DNA of 64,000 bases from Mesorhizobium sophorae (GCF_002270415.1 NZ_NNRI01000022.1:558001-622000), one strand, 5' to 3'. Shown: positions 17,774 through 26,033, counted from the stretch's first letter. A program made the numbers and translations. Notes: generated by a model from the sequence alone, not told the origin.

Positions 17774-18646
17774 ATGAGCGATTTCAATCTGAGCGCGTTT
17801 TCCCAGGCCATCGCCGATCTCGCCGCCAAGGCGGCGCCGGCAATTGCAAGTTTCGCCACGAATCATCATCGCACGGCAAGCGCCTTCCATTGGAGCGACG
17901 GCTATTTCGTCACCGCCGAGGAAGCCGTCGAGGCTGGCGAGGAGATCGAGCTGACGCTGGCCTCTGGCAAGACGGTGAAGGCCGAACTCATCGGCCGCGA
18001 TCCATCGACCGGCGTCGCCCTGCTGAAGCCGGCTGATGGGGCCACGGCGCCTTCACTTGTCAAGGCCGATGCGGTACGGCCCGGCAACATCGCCATCGCC
18101 ATCGGCAACAGCCAGGGTTCGGCACTGGCCGTGTCGGGCTCTGTCGGCGAGGTCGGCCCGGCCTGGCGCTCGATGCGCGGCGGCACCATCGACCGGCGCA
18201 TCAATCTTGCCATCGGCGCCGGCGGCCGTTTCGAGGGCGGTCCTGTGCTCGACGCCAAGGGCGCGCTGATCGGTATGCTGTTGTTCGGGCCGCGCCACCG
18301 GGCGCTGGTGATGCCTTACGAGACGATCGAGCGGGCGGTTGCGACCTTGCGCGAAAAGGGTCACGTCGCGCGCGGCTATCTCGGCGCGGGGCTGCATCCG
18401 GTGCGCGACCGCGACGCGCATGGCGCGATGGTGATGAGCCTCGACGCCGAGGGCCCGGCCAAGGCCGCCGGCCTTTCGCTGGGCGACATCATCGTGGCAT
18501 GGAATGGCGAGGCCGTGCATGGCCCGCGCGACCTGATCCGCAGGCTCGGGCCTGACAGCGCCGGCGTTGCCGTGACACTCGGTGTCGTGCGCGGCGGCGA
18601 ACAGCGCGATGTCGCGCTGACGATCGGCGAAAAGCCGCTTTCCTGA
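17774..18646 (+). CDS. Catalytically dead HtrA-like protein (pseudoprotease) with PDZ domain
   Basis: A 290-aa homologue of the adjacent protease with the same order of trypsin-like and PDZ domains ('GPAKAAGLSLGDIIVAWNGE'). At the positions of the triad it reads 'FVTAEEAVE' (no His), 'DPSTGVALLK' (no Asp) and 'RFEGGPVLD' (no GNSGGP Ser), so it should not cleave peptides. The PDZ domain is intact, which suggests a binding or regulatory role. ATG 17774 is chosen for the length; the longer open frame upstream looks non-coding. It is followed 8 bp later by the LuxR-type gene. Confidence 0.8.
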   Translation: MSDFNLSAFSQAIADLAAKAAPAIASFATNHHRTASAFHWSDGYFVTAEEAVEAGEEIELTLASGKTVKAELIGRDPSTGVALLKPADGATAPSLVKADAVRPGNIAIAIGNSQGSALAVSGSVGEVGPAWRSMRGGTIDRRINLAIGAGGRFEGGPVLDAKGALIGMLLFGPRHRALVMPYETIERAVATLREKGHVARGYLGAGLHPVRDRDAHGAMVMSLDAEGPAKAAGLSLGDIIVAWNGEAVHGPRDLIRRLGPDSAGVAVTLGVVRGGEQRDVALTIGEKPLS

Positions 18647-18654
18647 GAGGAGTG

Positions 18655-19299
18655 ATGGACACGCTCACCAGCGACCGGATCATGCATGACGGTGCCGCCT
18701 CACGGCGGCTGGTGGTGCTGATTGCGCTTGGCGACGCGGCTCGCGCCGAGCGCCTGGCTGCGTCGTTTGCCGCGAGCGAAGACCTGCTGCCGGTCGCGGC
18801 CGGCGGCGGTACCGCCGATGTCGCCATCGTTGACGACAGCAGCGGTAATGCCGTGCCGGCCTCCACGCCACGGGTGCTGCTGTCGGGCAGCGCCGAGCGG
18901 CCTGCCGGCGAGGTGTTGGCCGTGATGCCTGCGGGCACGGACGATTTGTTGATTGCAGCGGCAGCACGGCTGGCGGCGGCCGGCTATCGCGTAGCGAGCG
19001 ATGGCGGACGCGGGCGCCATGAGGATTTCCATGCCAGCGATCGCGAGGCCGGCGATGGCGAGCCGTTTGACGACGAAGCCTCCGACGAGCACGCCGCCCG
19101 GCCTTCGCTGTCGCCGCGCGAGGCGGAAGTGCTGGCGCTGCTGGCCGAGGGCGCACCCAACAAGGTGATCGCGCGGCGGCTGAACATTTCCGTGCACACG
19201 GCGAAGTTCCATGTTGCCGCGATCCTGATCAAGCTGGGTGCCGCCAACCGCACAGACGCGATCGCCATCGCGATGCGCCAGGGGCTGGTGCTGGTTTAG
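18655..19299 (+). CDS. LuxR-type DNA-binding response regulator-like protein
   Basis: A 214-aa protein whose C-terminal 65 residues are a clear LuxR/GerE helix-turn-helix ('LSPREAEVLALLAEGAPNKVIARRLNISVHTAKFHV'-type). The N-terminal 115 residues resemble a shortened receiver ('ADVAIVDDSS') but are Ala-rich and lack clear phosphorylation landmarks. A GAGAGGAG ribosome site overlaps the preceding stop, so it is probably co-translated with the pseudoprotease. Confidence 0.82.
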   Translation: MDTLTSDRIMHDGAASRRLVVLIALGDAARAERLAASFAASEDLLPVAAGGGTADVAIVDDSSGNAVPASTPRVLLSGSAERPAGEVLAVMPAGTDDLLIAAAARLAAAGYRVASDGGRGRHEDFHASDREAGDGEPFDDEASDEHAARPSLSPREAEVLALLAEGAPNKVIARRLNISVHTAKFHVAAILIKLGAANRTDAIAIAMRQGLVLV

Positions 19300-19409
19300 T
19301 CACAAACCCTACGCAGCGTAACTCGACGTCCAGCGCGTCGGACCTTGCGCTGTGGTCGCCTGCCGCGCAAAGGTTCGCGTCTGCCATGTTGCAAGGGAGG
19401 CGCAAGGAA

Positions 19410-20276
19410 ATGTCGCTCAAGGGAAAGACGCTGTTCATCTCCGGCGGGTCGCGCGGGATCGGGCTGGCGATCGCGCTGCGCGCCGCGCGTGACGGCGCCA
19501 ATGTGACGATCGCCGCCAAGACCGCCGAGCCGCATCCGAAGCTTCCGGGCACGATCTACACCGCGGCTGAAGAGATCGAGCAGGCCGGCGGCAAGGCGCT
19601 GCCTGTGCTGTGTGACATCCGCGAGGAAGCACAGGTTGCCGAGGCGGTTTCAAGGACCGTCGAAAAGTTCGGCGGCATCGACATCTGCGTCAACAATGCC
19701 AGCGCCATCCAACTCACCGGCACGCTGGAAACCGACATGAAGCGCTACGATCTGATGCACCAGATCAACACGCGCGGCACATTCCTCGTCTCCAAAATGT
19801 GCATTCCGCACCTGAAGTTGGCTAATAATCCTCACATTTTGAATCTGGCGCCGCCGCTCGACATGAAGGCCAAATGGTTCAAGAACCACGTCGCCTACAC
19901 GATGGCAAAGTTCGGCATGTCGATGTGCACGTTGGGTATGAGCGCCGAGTTCGCCAGGGACGGCATCGCGGTTAATTCGCTGTGGCCGCTCTCGACCATC
20001 GACACGGCGGCGGTGCGCAATCTGCTCGGCGGCGCAACTGTGGCGGCGATGAGCCGTTCGCCCGACATCATGGCCGATGCCGCGCATGCGATCTTCATGC
20101 GGCCATCGCGCGAGGCGACCGGCAATTTCTATATCGACGAGGAGGTGCTGCGCGCCGAGGGCGTCAGCGATTTGTCCATCTATGCGCCGGGCGCGACCGG
20201 GCCGCTGGCTGGCGACTTCTTCGTGCCGGACGAGGTGTTTGCGCGGACGGACACGAAGATCAAGCGGATCTATTAG
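19410..20276 (+). CDS. SDR-family oxidoreductase (HSDL2-like)
   Basis: A 288-aa short-chain dehydrogenase with the cofactor loop 'ISGGSRGIGLAIALRAARDGANV' at the N-terminus, 'VNNASAIQLTGT' and the catalytic 'YTMAKFGM' (YxxxK). The 'PHILNLAPPLDMK' segment replaces the usual catalytic serine strand, as in the hydroxysteroid dehydrogenase-like 2 group. NADP use is likely from the 'AAKTAEPHPKL' loop. ATG 19410 follows GGAGGCGCAAGGAA. Confidence 0.88.
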   Translation: MSLKGKTLFISGGSRGIGLAIALRAARDGANVTIAAKTAEPHPKLPGTIYTAAEEIEQAGGKALPVLCDIREEAQVAEAVSRTVEKFGGIDICVNNASAIQLTGTLETDMKRYDLMHQINTRGTFLVSKMCIPHLKLANNPHILNLAPPLDMKAKWFKNHVAYTMAKFGMSMCTLGMSAEFARDGIAVNSLWPLSTIDTAAVRNLLGGATVAAMSRSPDIMADAAHAIFMRPSREATGNFYIDEEVLRAEGVSDLSIYAPGATGPLAGDFFVPDEVFARTDTKIKRIY

Positions 20277-20384
20277 ACGCTCGAGGCAGCCAGCCGCCAA
20301 TCCTCGAGCCCGGAAAATCCTGATCATGCAGGGCGATAGCGTACCGATCCTGCCGGACTGATTCAACGCCCGGCAGGCGTCACC

Positions 20385-20900
20385 TCACGCCTCGTCCCTC
20401 TTGCCTTTGCTCAGGCCCATCAGCCGGTCGATATAGGCGAGCATGAAGGCCGAGACGACAAAGGCGAGGTGGATGATGGTCAGCCACATCAACTGGTCGG
20501 TCGAATAGGAAGACGAGTTGAGGAACACCTGCAAGAGGTGGATGGAAGAGATGGCAACGATGGTCGAGGCAACCTTGACCTTCAGCGAACCGACATCGAT
20601 CGTGCCCAGCCAATGCACGCCGCCGTCCTCATCGTCGAAGCGGCTGACGAAGTTCTCGTAGCCCGAGATGATGACCATCACGACCAGCGAGGCGACCAGT
20701 GCAGCATCGATCAGCCCCAGCATCTTCAGGATTGTGTCAGTGTCGCCAAGCGTCAACGCCACGGTGACGAACTCGTAGAGCTTCTTGCCGAAGGACAGCG
20801 CATAGATTGCCAGCGCCACGCCCAGCCCGAGATAGAAAACGACCAGCAGCCAGCGCGAGGCAAGGATGATCGATTCGATGGCCAGTTCGAGACGCTTCAT
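20385..20900 (-). CDS. UPF0114 (YqhA-like) membrane protein
   Basis: A 171-aa protein with about four membrane helices and the UPF0114 pattern ('ESIILASRWLLVVFYLGL', 'GLIDAALVASLVVMVIISGYENFVS', 'SIHLLQVFLN'). Function of the family is unknown. The ATG at 20900 gives the usual length. Confidence 0.85.
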   Translation of the reverse strand: MKRLELAIESIILASRWLLVVFYLGLGVALAIYALSFGKKLYEFVTVALTLGDTDTILKMLGLIDAALVASLVVMVIISGYENFVSRFDDEDGGVHWLGTIDVGSLKVKVASTIVAISSIHLLQVFLNSSSYSTDQLMWLTIIHLAFVVSAFMLAYIDRLMGLSKGKRDEA

Positions 20901-20985
20901 AGAGTGGTTCCGATTGGTTCTCTTGGGATAGTGGGCCGCGAGGTGGTGGCTCGTATTTCGGTCAGGTCGTCCCTGTTTGCAAGAC

Positions 20986-21016
20986 AAAAAACCCCGCCGG
21001 CGAGGGACCGGCGGGG
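20986..21016 (-). terminator. Rho-independent terminator downstream of the OmpA-family gene
   Basis: A perfect 9-bp GC stem (20992-21000 with 21008-21016) and, read on the minus strand, a run of six T. It lies about 200 bp beyond the OmpA-family stop, so the transcript would have a long 3' tail. Confidence 0.75.
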
Positions 21017-21145
21017 CTCAATGCGTCCCGCTGGAGTCGGGACGGGGCAGGGAACGCCCTGTCAAGAATCTGGGGTGGGTGAACCCACGATTCAATGAGC
21101 CGGCGCTAATGCTGGTACAATTCTTGTTGAACCTGGCACGTGGAA

Positions 21146-21223
21146 CCATCCCCGGCAGGACCGGGGATGGCTGCTTCTCGTACAGAGTCCGCAAACCAGG
21201 TCATGATTTTGAAATCATGACCT
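21146..21223. repeat. Two perfect hairpins in the 3' region of the OmpA-family gene
   Basis: A 26-bp palindrome with 12-bp arms (21198-21223) touches the stop codon of the OmpA-family gene. A second hairpin with perfect 10-bp GC arms and a 5-base loop lies at 21146-21170. Neither has a clear T run, so they may protect the 3' end of the mRNA or be dispersed palindromic repeats. Confidence 0.7.
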
Positions 21224-23444
21224 AATTGTTGCTGGCGACGGGCGCCACCAGCGAGGTGATGCGGCGAATGGCGACGCGTCGGTTCTCGCGGTTGGGCGCG
21301 GCCGTGTTGACCTTCAGATACTCCTCGCCATAGCCCTGCGTCGTCAGGTTCTCCGGCGGAATGCCGAAGGCATTGGTGAGGGCCTCCGCCACCGCTTCGG
21401 CGCGACGATCGGACAAAGCGAGGTTGGCCTCCGGCGTGCCGACGGCATCTGTGTGGCCTTCGATCAGGAAGGTCTCGGCCGGGTTCTTCTTCAGCAGCTT
21501 GTCCATCGCGCTGGCGACACCCTCGAGCTTCTGCACCTCGGTGTCGGAGATCGAGGCCGAACCGAATTCGAAGTTCAGCGTGTCGAGGTCAACACGGCGT
21601 GCAATGTCGCGCACGCGGGCCGAACGCTTGACCTCGTCGATCGAATAGAGGCGCTGGACCTTCTCCACCGGCGGCTGTTCGAGGAAGGTGTAGTAGTCGT
21701 CAGGGCTCTCGACGTCCTCGGAATCGAGGATGTACTGCCGGCGCGGGATGGTCAGTCGAATCGGCGGGAGGTCGTCGCCGGGATCGCGCCAATCGCCCTC
21801 ATCCTGATAGTCCTGCTCATCGACGTAGCTCAGCACGTATTCGCGCCCGTCGGGGGTGATGCGCGAACGCTGGATGACATCGCCGTAGCGGTTGCGGATG
21901 GTGACGATCTGGACGCCATTGCCGCGCTCGACCGTCTCGCGTGTGCGGCCTTGCGGCAGATCCTCGTAGTAGACGTCCTTGGCGCCACGGTTCATGCGCG
22001 GACCGTCATTGCTCTGGACGATCGTCTGGTTGTTGAGCTGGATGATGACGCGGTCGCCGATTTCCTTGAGCACGTCGACGCCCTTGGGACGGCGGCGGTC
22101 GCGGATATTCTCGTCGGGTGCACGATCGACACGCTTGCCTTTTTCCTCCGTCACCGGGACCAATTTTTCGGGCTTGATCTCCTGCTGGGCGGCCTTGTCG
22201 TCGGTGGGCGGCGGACCCTGATCGACAGGCGCGACCACGGGCTTGCGGCCCTGATCGCCACCTTGCTGGGCGTTCTGCCCACCATTCTGCTGCTCGCCAT
22301 TCTGCTGGCCGTTCTGGTTGGCGGGCTTCCTGCGGCCCTGATCCTTGCCGCCCTTGCGCTCGGCATCCTTCTGGCTGTCCAGTATGGGAGCGGCGTTCGG
22401 ATCGGCAGGTGCCTCGCCCTGGACAGGCGCCGCCTTGCCGCCATTGGCCGGTTGCTCGGCTATGGCAGGCTTTTCGCCGTTGGCCGGTTGTTCGCCCGTG
22501 GCAGGCTGCTCGCCGGTGACAGGCTGCTCGCCAACCGGTTTCTTACCGTGCTTCTTGGTCTTGTCCTGCGGCTGCTCGCCCTGGGCCGCTGGCTGTTCGC
22601 CGGCGGGAGCCGGTTCGACCTTGGGCTTCGCCACTTCGGCCGGAGCTTGGTTCTCGGTCGGTGCCGGGGCGGCTTCCGGCACGACGGCCGGTTTGGCCGT
22701 TTCGACAGGCTTCTTCTGCTTCTCAGGCTTCTGCGCGGGCTCGACGGCCGGCGCTATCGTGGTCGGCTCGGCCTGCTGATCCTGCTTGTGCCTCTTGCGC
22801 GGCTTGGCTTGCTCGCCCTGCTGGTTGTCGTTGGCCGGTTCGGCCTGGCCGGCAGGAGCCGCTTCGGCTGGCGCCTGCTCAGTCTGCTGCTGCTCGCGCT
22901 TTTTCTTGCGCGGCTGCTGCGCTTCGGCGGCTGGAGCGGCCTGCTCTGCGGGTGCCGCTTCGGCCGGCGCCTGCTCGGTCTGCTGCTGCTGTTCGCGCTT
23001 CTTCTTGCGCGGCTGCTGCGCTTCGGCGGCTGGAGCGGCTTGCTCGGCCGGCGCCTGCTCAGTCTGCTGCTGCTGCTGATCGCGATTCTTCCTCCGAGGT
23101 TGCTGCTCCTCGACAGCCGGAGCGGCCTGCTCGGCAGGGGCGGACTCCGTCTGCTGTTGCTTCTCGCGCTTCTTGCGCGGCTGCTCCTGCTCGCTCTGGG
23201 CGGCGGGCGCCGCCTGTTGCTCTGGCTCGGCCTTCTTCCGCTCCCTTTGTTTCGGCTGCTTCTGCGCACAGGCTTCGGCCGATTCGCCCTCGGCGCACGC
23301 TGCCTGCGCCAAAATGAACGCGGCTGACGTGTGCTGGGCGGGGCCGAAGGCGGCACTTCCCTGAAGCGGGAACGCGCCCAACGGCGCGGATGCCATCAGC
23401 AGGCCAAGTGCGGTGCCTGCCAGAATCCGTGGTTGGCGTTTCAT
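21222..23444 (-). CDS. OmpA-family outer-membrane protein with long Gln/Lys/Pro/Ala-rich repeats
   Basis: A 740-aa protein. A signal peptide of about 30 residues comes first, then roughly residues 50-430 of low-complexity repeats (units such as 'EQAPAEQAAPAAEAQQPRKKKRE' shortened here as EQAPAE...RKKKRE, and GEQPATGEQPANGE). A middle part follows ('GDRVIIQLNNQTIVQS'), then a C-terminal OmpA peptidoglycan-binding domain from about 615 ('FEFGSASISDTEV', 'IEGHTDAVGTPEANLALSDRRAEAV', 'NRRVAIRRI'). It would tether the outer membrane to the cell wall. The positively charged repeats could reach through the periplasm. Repeat number probably varies among strains. Confidence 0.85.
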   Translation of the reverse strand: MKRQPRILAGTALGLLMASAPLGAFPLQGSAAFGPAQHTSAAFILAQAACAEGESAEACAQKQPKQRERKKAEPEQQAAPAAQSEQEQPRKKREKQQQTESAPAEQAAPAVEEQQPRRKNRDQQQQQTEQAPAEQAAPAAEAQQPRKKKREQQQQTEQAPAEAAPAEQAAPAAEAQQPRKKKREQQQTEQAPAEAAPAGQAEPANDNQQGEQAKPRKRHKQDQQAEPTTIAPAVEPAQKPEKQKKPVETAKPAVVPEAAPAPTENQAPAEVAKPKVEPAPAGEQPAAQGEQPQDKTKKHGKKPVGEQPVTGEQPATGEQPANGEKPAIAEQPANGGKAAPVQGEAPADPNAAPILDSQKDAERKGGKDQGRRKPANQNGQQNGEQQNGGQNAQQGGDQGRKPVVAPVDQGPPPTDDKAAQQEIKPEKLVPVTEEKGKRVDRAPDENIRDRRRPKGVDVLKEIGDRVIIQLNNQTIVQSNDGPRMNRGAKDVYYEDLPQGRTRETVERGNGVQIVTIRNRYGDVIQRSRITPDGREYVLSYVDEQDYQDEGDWRDPGDDLPPIRLTIPRRQYILDSEDVESPDDYYTFLEQPPVEKVQRLYSIDEVKRSARVRDIARRVDLDTLNFEFGSASISDTEVQKLEGVASAMDKLLKKNPAETFLIEGHTDAVGTPEANLALSDRRAEAVAEALTNAFGIPPENLTTQGYGEEYLKVNTAAPNRENRRVAIRRITSLVAPVASNN

Positions 23445-23640
23445 CGAAAACTCTCCTTATGGGGTCCCATCCTTGCCGAAACCGATCGTGCGCCGATTGG
23501 TTCCAGTTTGGCCGCGATAGACGCCGTACGGGGCGATTGGCCGGCCTTTTGAAGGCAACTTCGTGTCATCACCTGGCGATCGCCGCATTCCGGCCGTTGC
23601 CGCGCTTGACCTTGCCGGCGGCTGGGGCCACATGCCGGGA

Positions 23641-24087
23641 ATGGAAACGCCATTCTGGAAAACCAAGGCGCTGGAGGCGATGAGCCCGGCTGAGTGGGAG
23701 TCGCTGTGCGACGGTTGCGGCAAATGCTGCCTGTCAAAGCTCGAGGACGAGGACACCGGCGAGATCTATTGGACCAGTGTCGGGTGCCGGCTGTTCGACG
23801 CGCAGAGCTGCCGCTGTTCGGACTACGCCAACCGGCTGGCGCGCGTTCCCGACTGCGTGGGGCTGACGCCGCAGAACGTTCGCACCATCAGCTGGCTGCC
23901 CAGCACCTGCGCCTACAGGCTGGTGGCCGAGGGCCATGACCTCTACTGGTGGCACCGGCTGGTGTCGGGCAGCGCCGAGACCGTGCATGAGGCCGGCATG
24001 TCGATGCGGGGGCGGGTCAAGGCAAGCGAGACCGATCTCGCCGAGCCGGAAGACTATTTTGATTACCTGCTAGACGACGAGCCGTAG
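23641..24087 (+). CDS. YcgN-family cysteine-cluster protein (UPF0260)
   Basis: A 148-aa protein of normal YcgN length with the metal-binding cysteine cluster 'LCDGCGKCCLSKLEDEDTG', later cysteines in 'GCRLFDAQSCRCSDY' and 'PDCVGLT', and 'WLPSTCAYRLVAEG'. Function is unknown; the cysteines suggest an Fe-S or zinc site. ATG 23641 is chosen because 'METPFWKTKALEAM' is the family N-terminus; 23563 and 23632 are also in frame. Confidence 0.88.
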   Translation: METPFWKTKALEAMSPAEWESLCDGCGKCCLSKLEDEDTGEIYWTSVGCRLFDAQSCRCSDYANRLARVPDCVGLTPQNVRTISWLPSTCAYRLVAEGHDLYWWHRLVSGSAETVHEAGMSMRGRVKASETDLAEPEDYFDYLLDDEP

Positions 24088-24151
24088 GGCTCGCGCCGGG
24101 ACGACGAGCCGTAAGGCTCGCTCGCATTGGAGACGACGAGCCGTAGGGCTC
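24073..24151. repeat. Three tandem copies of a 20-21-bp palindromic element
   Basis: Copies at 24073-24093, 24100-24120 and 24132-24151 share GACGACGAGCCGTAGGGCTC with one or two changes. Each holds the inverted repeat GAGCC...GGCTC. The first copy overlaps the end of the YcgN gene and encodes its last residues (DDEP and stop), so the array seems to have grown from the coding end. Confidence 0.8.
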
Positions 24152-24391
24152 CGCGTTGGAACGAACAAGCTGGTCTTCAGCCAATCAGCTGGATTGGGAT
24201 CCGGCTACTGAGTGAGGCGTTTTGGGGCATTCACCCCTGCCGTGGACGATGTTAGATGGCCGGCGAAATCCTTTTCCGCCACATGAACCGGAGATGAACG
24301 GCCGGTTCGCAATGAGTTCAGACAGCCAAGTGCATTCTCCCCCCATCGGTTCACGAGGACGGGCGAAAGCCCGCAACAAGGAGAGAAGACA

Positions 24392-24811
24392 ATGTTCAAC
24401 ACGATCAAGACGGCAGCCCTTTCGGCTCTGGTCGGTCTCGGCACGCTGGCCGCCATCCCGGCCCATGCCGACAGCCTCTATCTCGGCTTCGGCAACAACA
24501 ACGACACGCGCTTCGGCGTCTATGCCGGCGACGACGGCTATCGCCACCGCCGTGATGAACGTCGCGGCTGGGGTGATGAACGCCGCGGCTGGGGTGATGA
24601 ACGCCGCGGCTGGGGTGATGAACGCCGTGGCGAATGGCGCCGTGGCTGTTCGCCGGACCGCGCGCTCGACAAGGCCGAACGCATGGGTCTCCACCGCGTC
24701 CGCATCCTCGACGTCAACCGTCGGACTGTGAAGGTGATGGGCCGACAGTACGGCGACCGCGTCGTCGTCGTGTTCGCCAACGACCGCGGCTGCCCGGTCA
24801 TATATCGCTGA
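24392..24811 (+). CDS. Small secreted protein with tandem GWGDERR repeats
   Basis: A 139-aa protein with a signal peptide cut near 'AHA' (residue 26), then three to four copies of the 7-residue repeat GWGDERR (DNA unit of 21 bp, about 24551-24632) and a C-terminal part of about 60 residues with two cysteines ('RGCSPDRALDKAERMGL', 'DRGCPVIYR'). The C-terminal half resembles small periplasmic proteins of rhizobia with no known function. ATG 24392 follows AAGGAGAGAAG. It is probably exported to the periplasm. Confidence 0.82.
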   Translation: MFNTIKTAALSALVGLGTLAAIPAHADSLYLGFGNNNDTRFGVYAGDDGYRHRRDERRGWGDERRGWGDERRGWGDERRGEWRRGCSPDRALDKAERMGLHRVRILDVNRRTVKVMGRQYGDRVVVVFANDRGCPVIYR

Positions 24812-24835
24812 GGCCGGGTCCGGCTTGAATACAAG

Positions 24836-24925
24836 GGCATGATCTCCTTCAAAGATCAGCCTGGCGGCATGACCCTCTTCGAGGGTTAGCCGGGCAGCAT
24901 GATCTTCTGCGAAGATCATGCTGGG
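24836..24925. repeat. Three consecutive homologous hairpins with compensatory changes
   Basis: Three hairpins of about 28 bp follow one another directly: arms TGATCT/AGATCA in the first, TGACCCTC/GAGGGTTA in the second, and GCATGATCTTC/GAAGATCATGC in the third (24897-24921). The arms differ in sequence between units but keep their pairing, which suggests selection for RNA structure. They lie just after the small secreted-protein gene. Confidence 0.7.
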
Positions 24926-24964
24926 AGTAGCCGAGCCCCTTTCCTGCTGGAAGGGCGTGGCTCG

Positions 24965-24999
24965 AAAAAACCCCGCGGGAGCAATCCCGCGGGGTTTTT
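24965..24999. terminator. Strong bidirectional terminator
   Basis: A perfect 10-bp stem (24971-24980 with 24985-24994) with a GCAA loop, a run of six A before it and five T after it. It separates the plus-strand secreted-protein gene from the minus-strand SIMPL gene. Confidence 0.9.
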
Positions 25000-25064
25000 C
25001 ATGCAACGTGTTGGCCATGGCTGGATCCATGGCCGAGCAAGCCCAGCCATGGATCGTCAGGCGC

Positions 25065-25775
25065 CTACTTCAGTTCGAAGGTGACGGTGACCTGGACGTT
25101 GTAGGAATTCTCGCCGGCCTGCACCGGAGCCGCGCCCGCCGCGGCATCGAAGGCCTTGGCGTTGATCGGCATTGGTGTCGGCGCGATGTTCTGGTCGGTG
25201 ATTTCGAGCACCCGGCCGAGGCTGACGCCGGCGGCCTCGGCGAGCGTCTTGGCCTTGGCCACGGCGTTGGCCACCGCCTTCTTGCGGGCCTCCGTGACGG
25301 TCGCTGCCGGGTTGTCGTTGGTGAAGGCAATGCCGCCACCCTGGTTGACGCCAAGCGACACCGCCTTGTCCAGAATCTCGCCCGTCTTGTCGACATCGCG
25401 CACCCGCACCGACAGCGTGTTGGTTACCTGATAGGCGACGAGTTCGGCTTCCTGGCTGCCATCCGGCTTGTTGGTGTAGTTGTAGCGCGGGTTGATCTGG
25501 ATGCCGGCGGTCTGCAGGTCGCGGTCCTTGATGCCGGCCGACTTCATGGCGGCGATCACGGCGGCCATGGCGTCGTTGTTGGCGTCGAGTGCCGCGCGTG
25601 CGGTCTTGGCTTCGCGCATGACGCTGAGCGTCAGGATCGCCAGATCGGGGGCTACGGTTGCTTCGCCTTCGCCCGACACAATGATGCGGGGCGGCGTCGC
25701 CAAATCGGTGGCTCCAGCCATCGCCGGAAAAGCGATTGCAGCGGCGAGCGCGAGAGGCAAAAGGCGTCTGGTCAT
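25065..25775 (-). CDS. SIMPL-domain (DUF541) periplasmic protein
   Basis: A 236-aa protein with a signal peptide of about 22 residues ('LLPLALAAAIAFPAMAGA') and the SIMPL pattern: 'RIIVSGEGEATVAPDLAILTLSV' after it, 'GIKDRDLQTAGIQINPRYNY' and 'ARKKAVANAVAKAKTLAEAAGVSLG'. Related proteins include the oxidative-stress defence protein YggE, and the family is structurally like a large-ring oligomer. The exact role here is unknown. Confidence 0.9.
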   Translation of the reverse strand: MTRRLLPLALAAAIAFPAMAGATDLATPPRIIVSGEGEATVAPDLAILTLSVMREAKTARAALDANNDAMAAVIAAMKSAGIKDRDLQTAGIQINPRYNYTNKPDGSQEAELVAYQVTNTLSVRVRDVDKTGEILDKAVSLGVNQGGGIAFTNDNPAATVTEARKKAVANAVAKAKTLAEAAGVSLGRVLEITDQNIAPTPMPINAKAFDAAAGAAPVQAGENSYNVQVTVTFELK

Positions 25776-25910
25776 GAAAATCTCCTTGGTCCGCGATCAA
25801 AGTCGCAGAGGTCGCGTAGAGCGCGATTATGGGTTGATTTGGGCGATCCGTGGAAGCCCGACGGGAAAGCCTTGTGCGGCGATGCGAAAAACATTAATCC
25901 AGCCCGCGTG

Positions 25911-25986
25911 GGGCCTGTAGCTCAATGGTTAGAGCCGGCGGCTCATAACCGCTTGGTTGGGGGTTCGAGTCCCTCCGGGCCCACCA
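25911..25986 (+). tRNA. tRNA with CAT anticodon (Ile2 more likely than elongator Met)
   Basis: A full cloverleaf of 76 bases with encoded CCA. The 7-bp acceptor stem (GGGCCTG with CGGGCCC, one wobble), D arm, anticodon loop CTCATAA, variable loop and T arm GGGGG/CCCTC are all present. The variable region and D arm resemble the CAT tRNA read as isoleucine after lysidine modification in other bacteria, rather than elongator tRNA-Met. It is also the insertion site of the adjoining mobile element. Confidence 0.93.
25968..25986 (+). repeat. Left attachment-site repeat (attL core)
   Basis: AGTCCCTCCGGGCCCACCA, the last 19 bases of the tRNA, is identical to the copy at 51890-51908. About 24 bp beyond the core also match imperfectly (18 of 24) between the two ends. 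Confidence 0.92.
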
Positions 25987-26033
25987 TCGCTTAAGTCTTT
26001 GATTTTATTGTGTAATTATCGCTCCTTATCCAG

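Noticed and set aside
20349..20377. Inverted repeat between the SDR and UPF0114 genes
   Set aside because: An 8-bp stem without a T run; too weak to call a terminator.
22830..23160. CRISPR-like periodic repeats
   Set aside because: The repeats are in frame within the OmpA-family coding sequence and code for EQAPAE...KKKRE; there are no unique spacers.
21453..23327. Plus-strand open frame of 624 codons
   Set aside because: It is antisense to the OmpA-family gene and its Leu/Arg/Gly-rich composition comes from the reverse of the Gln/Pro/Ala repeats.
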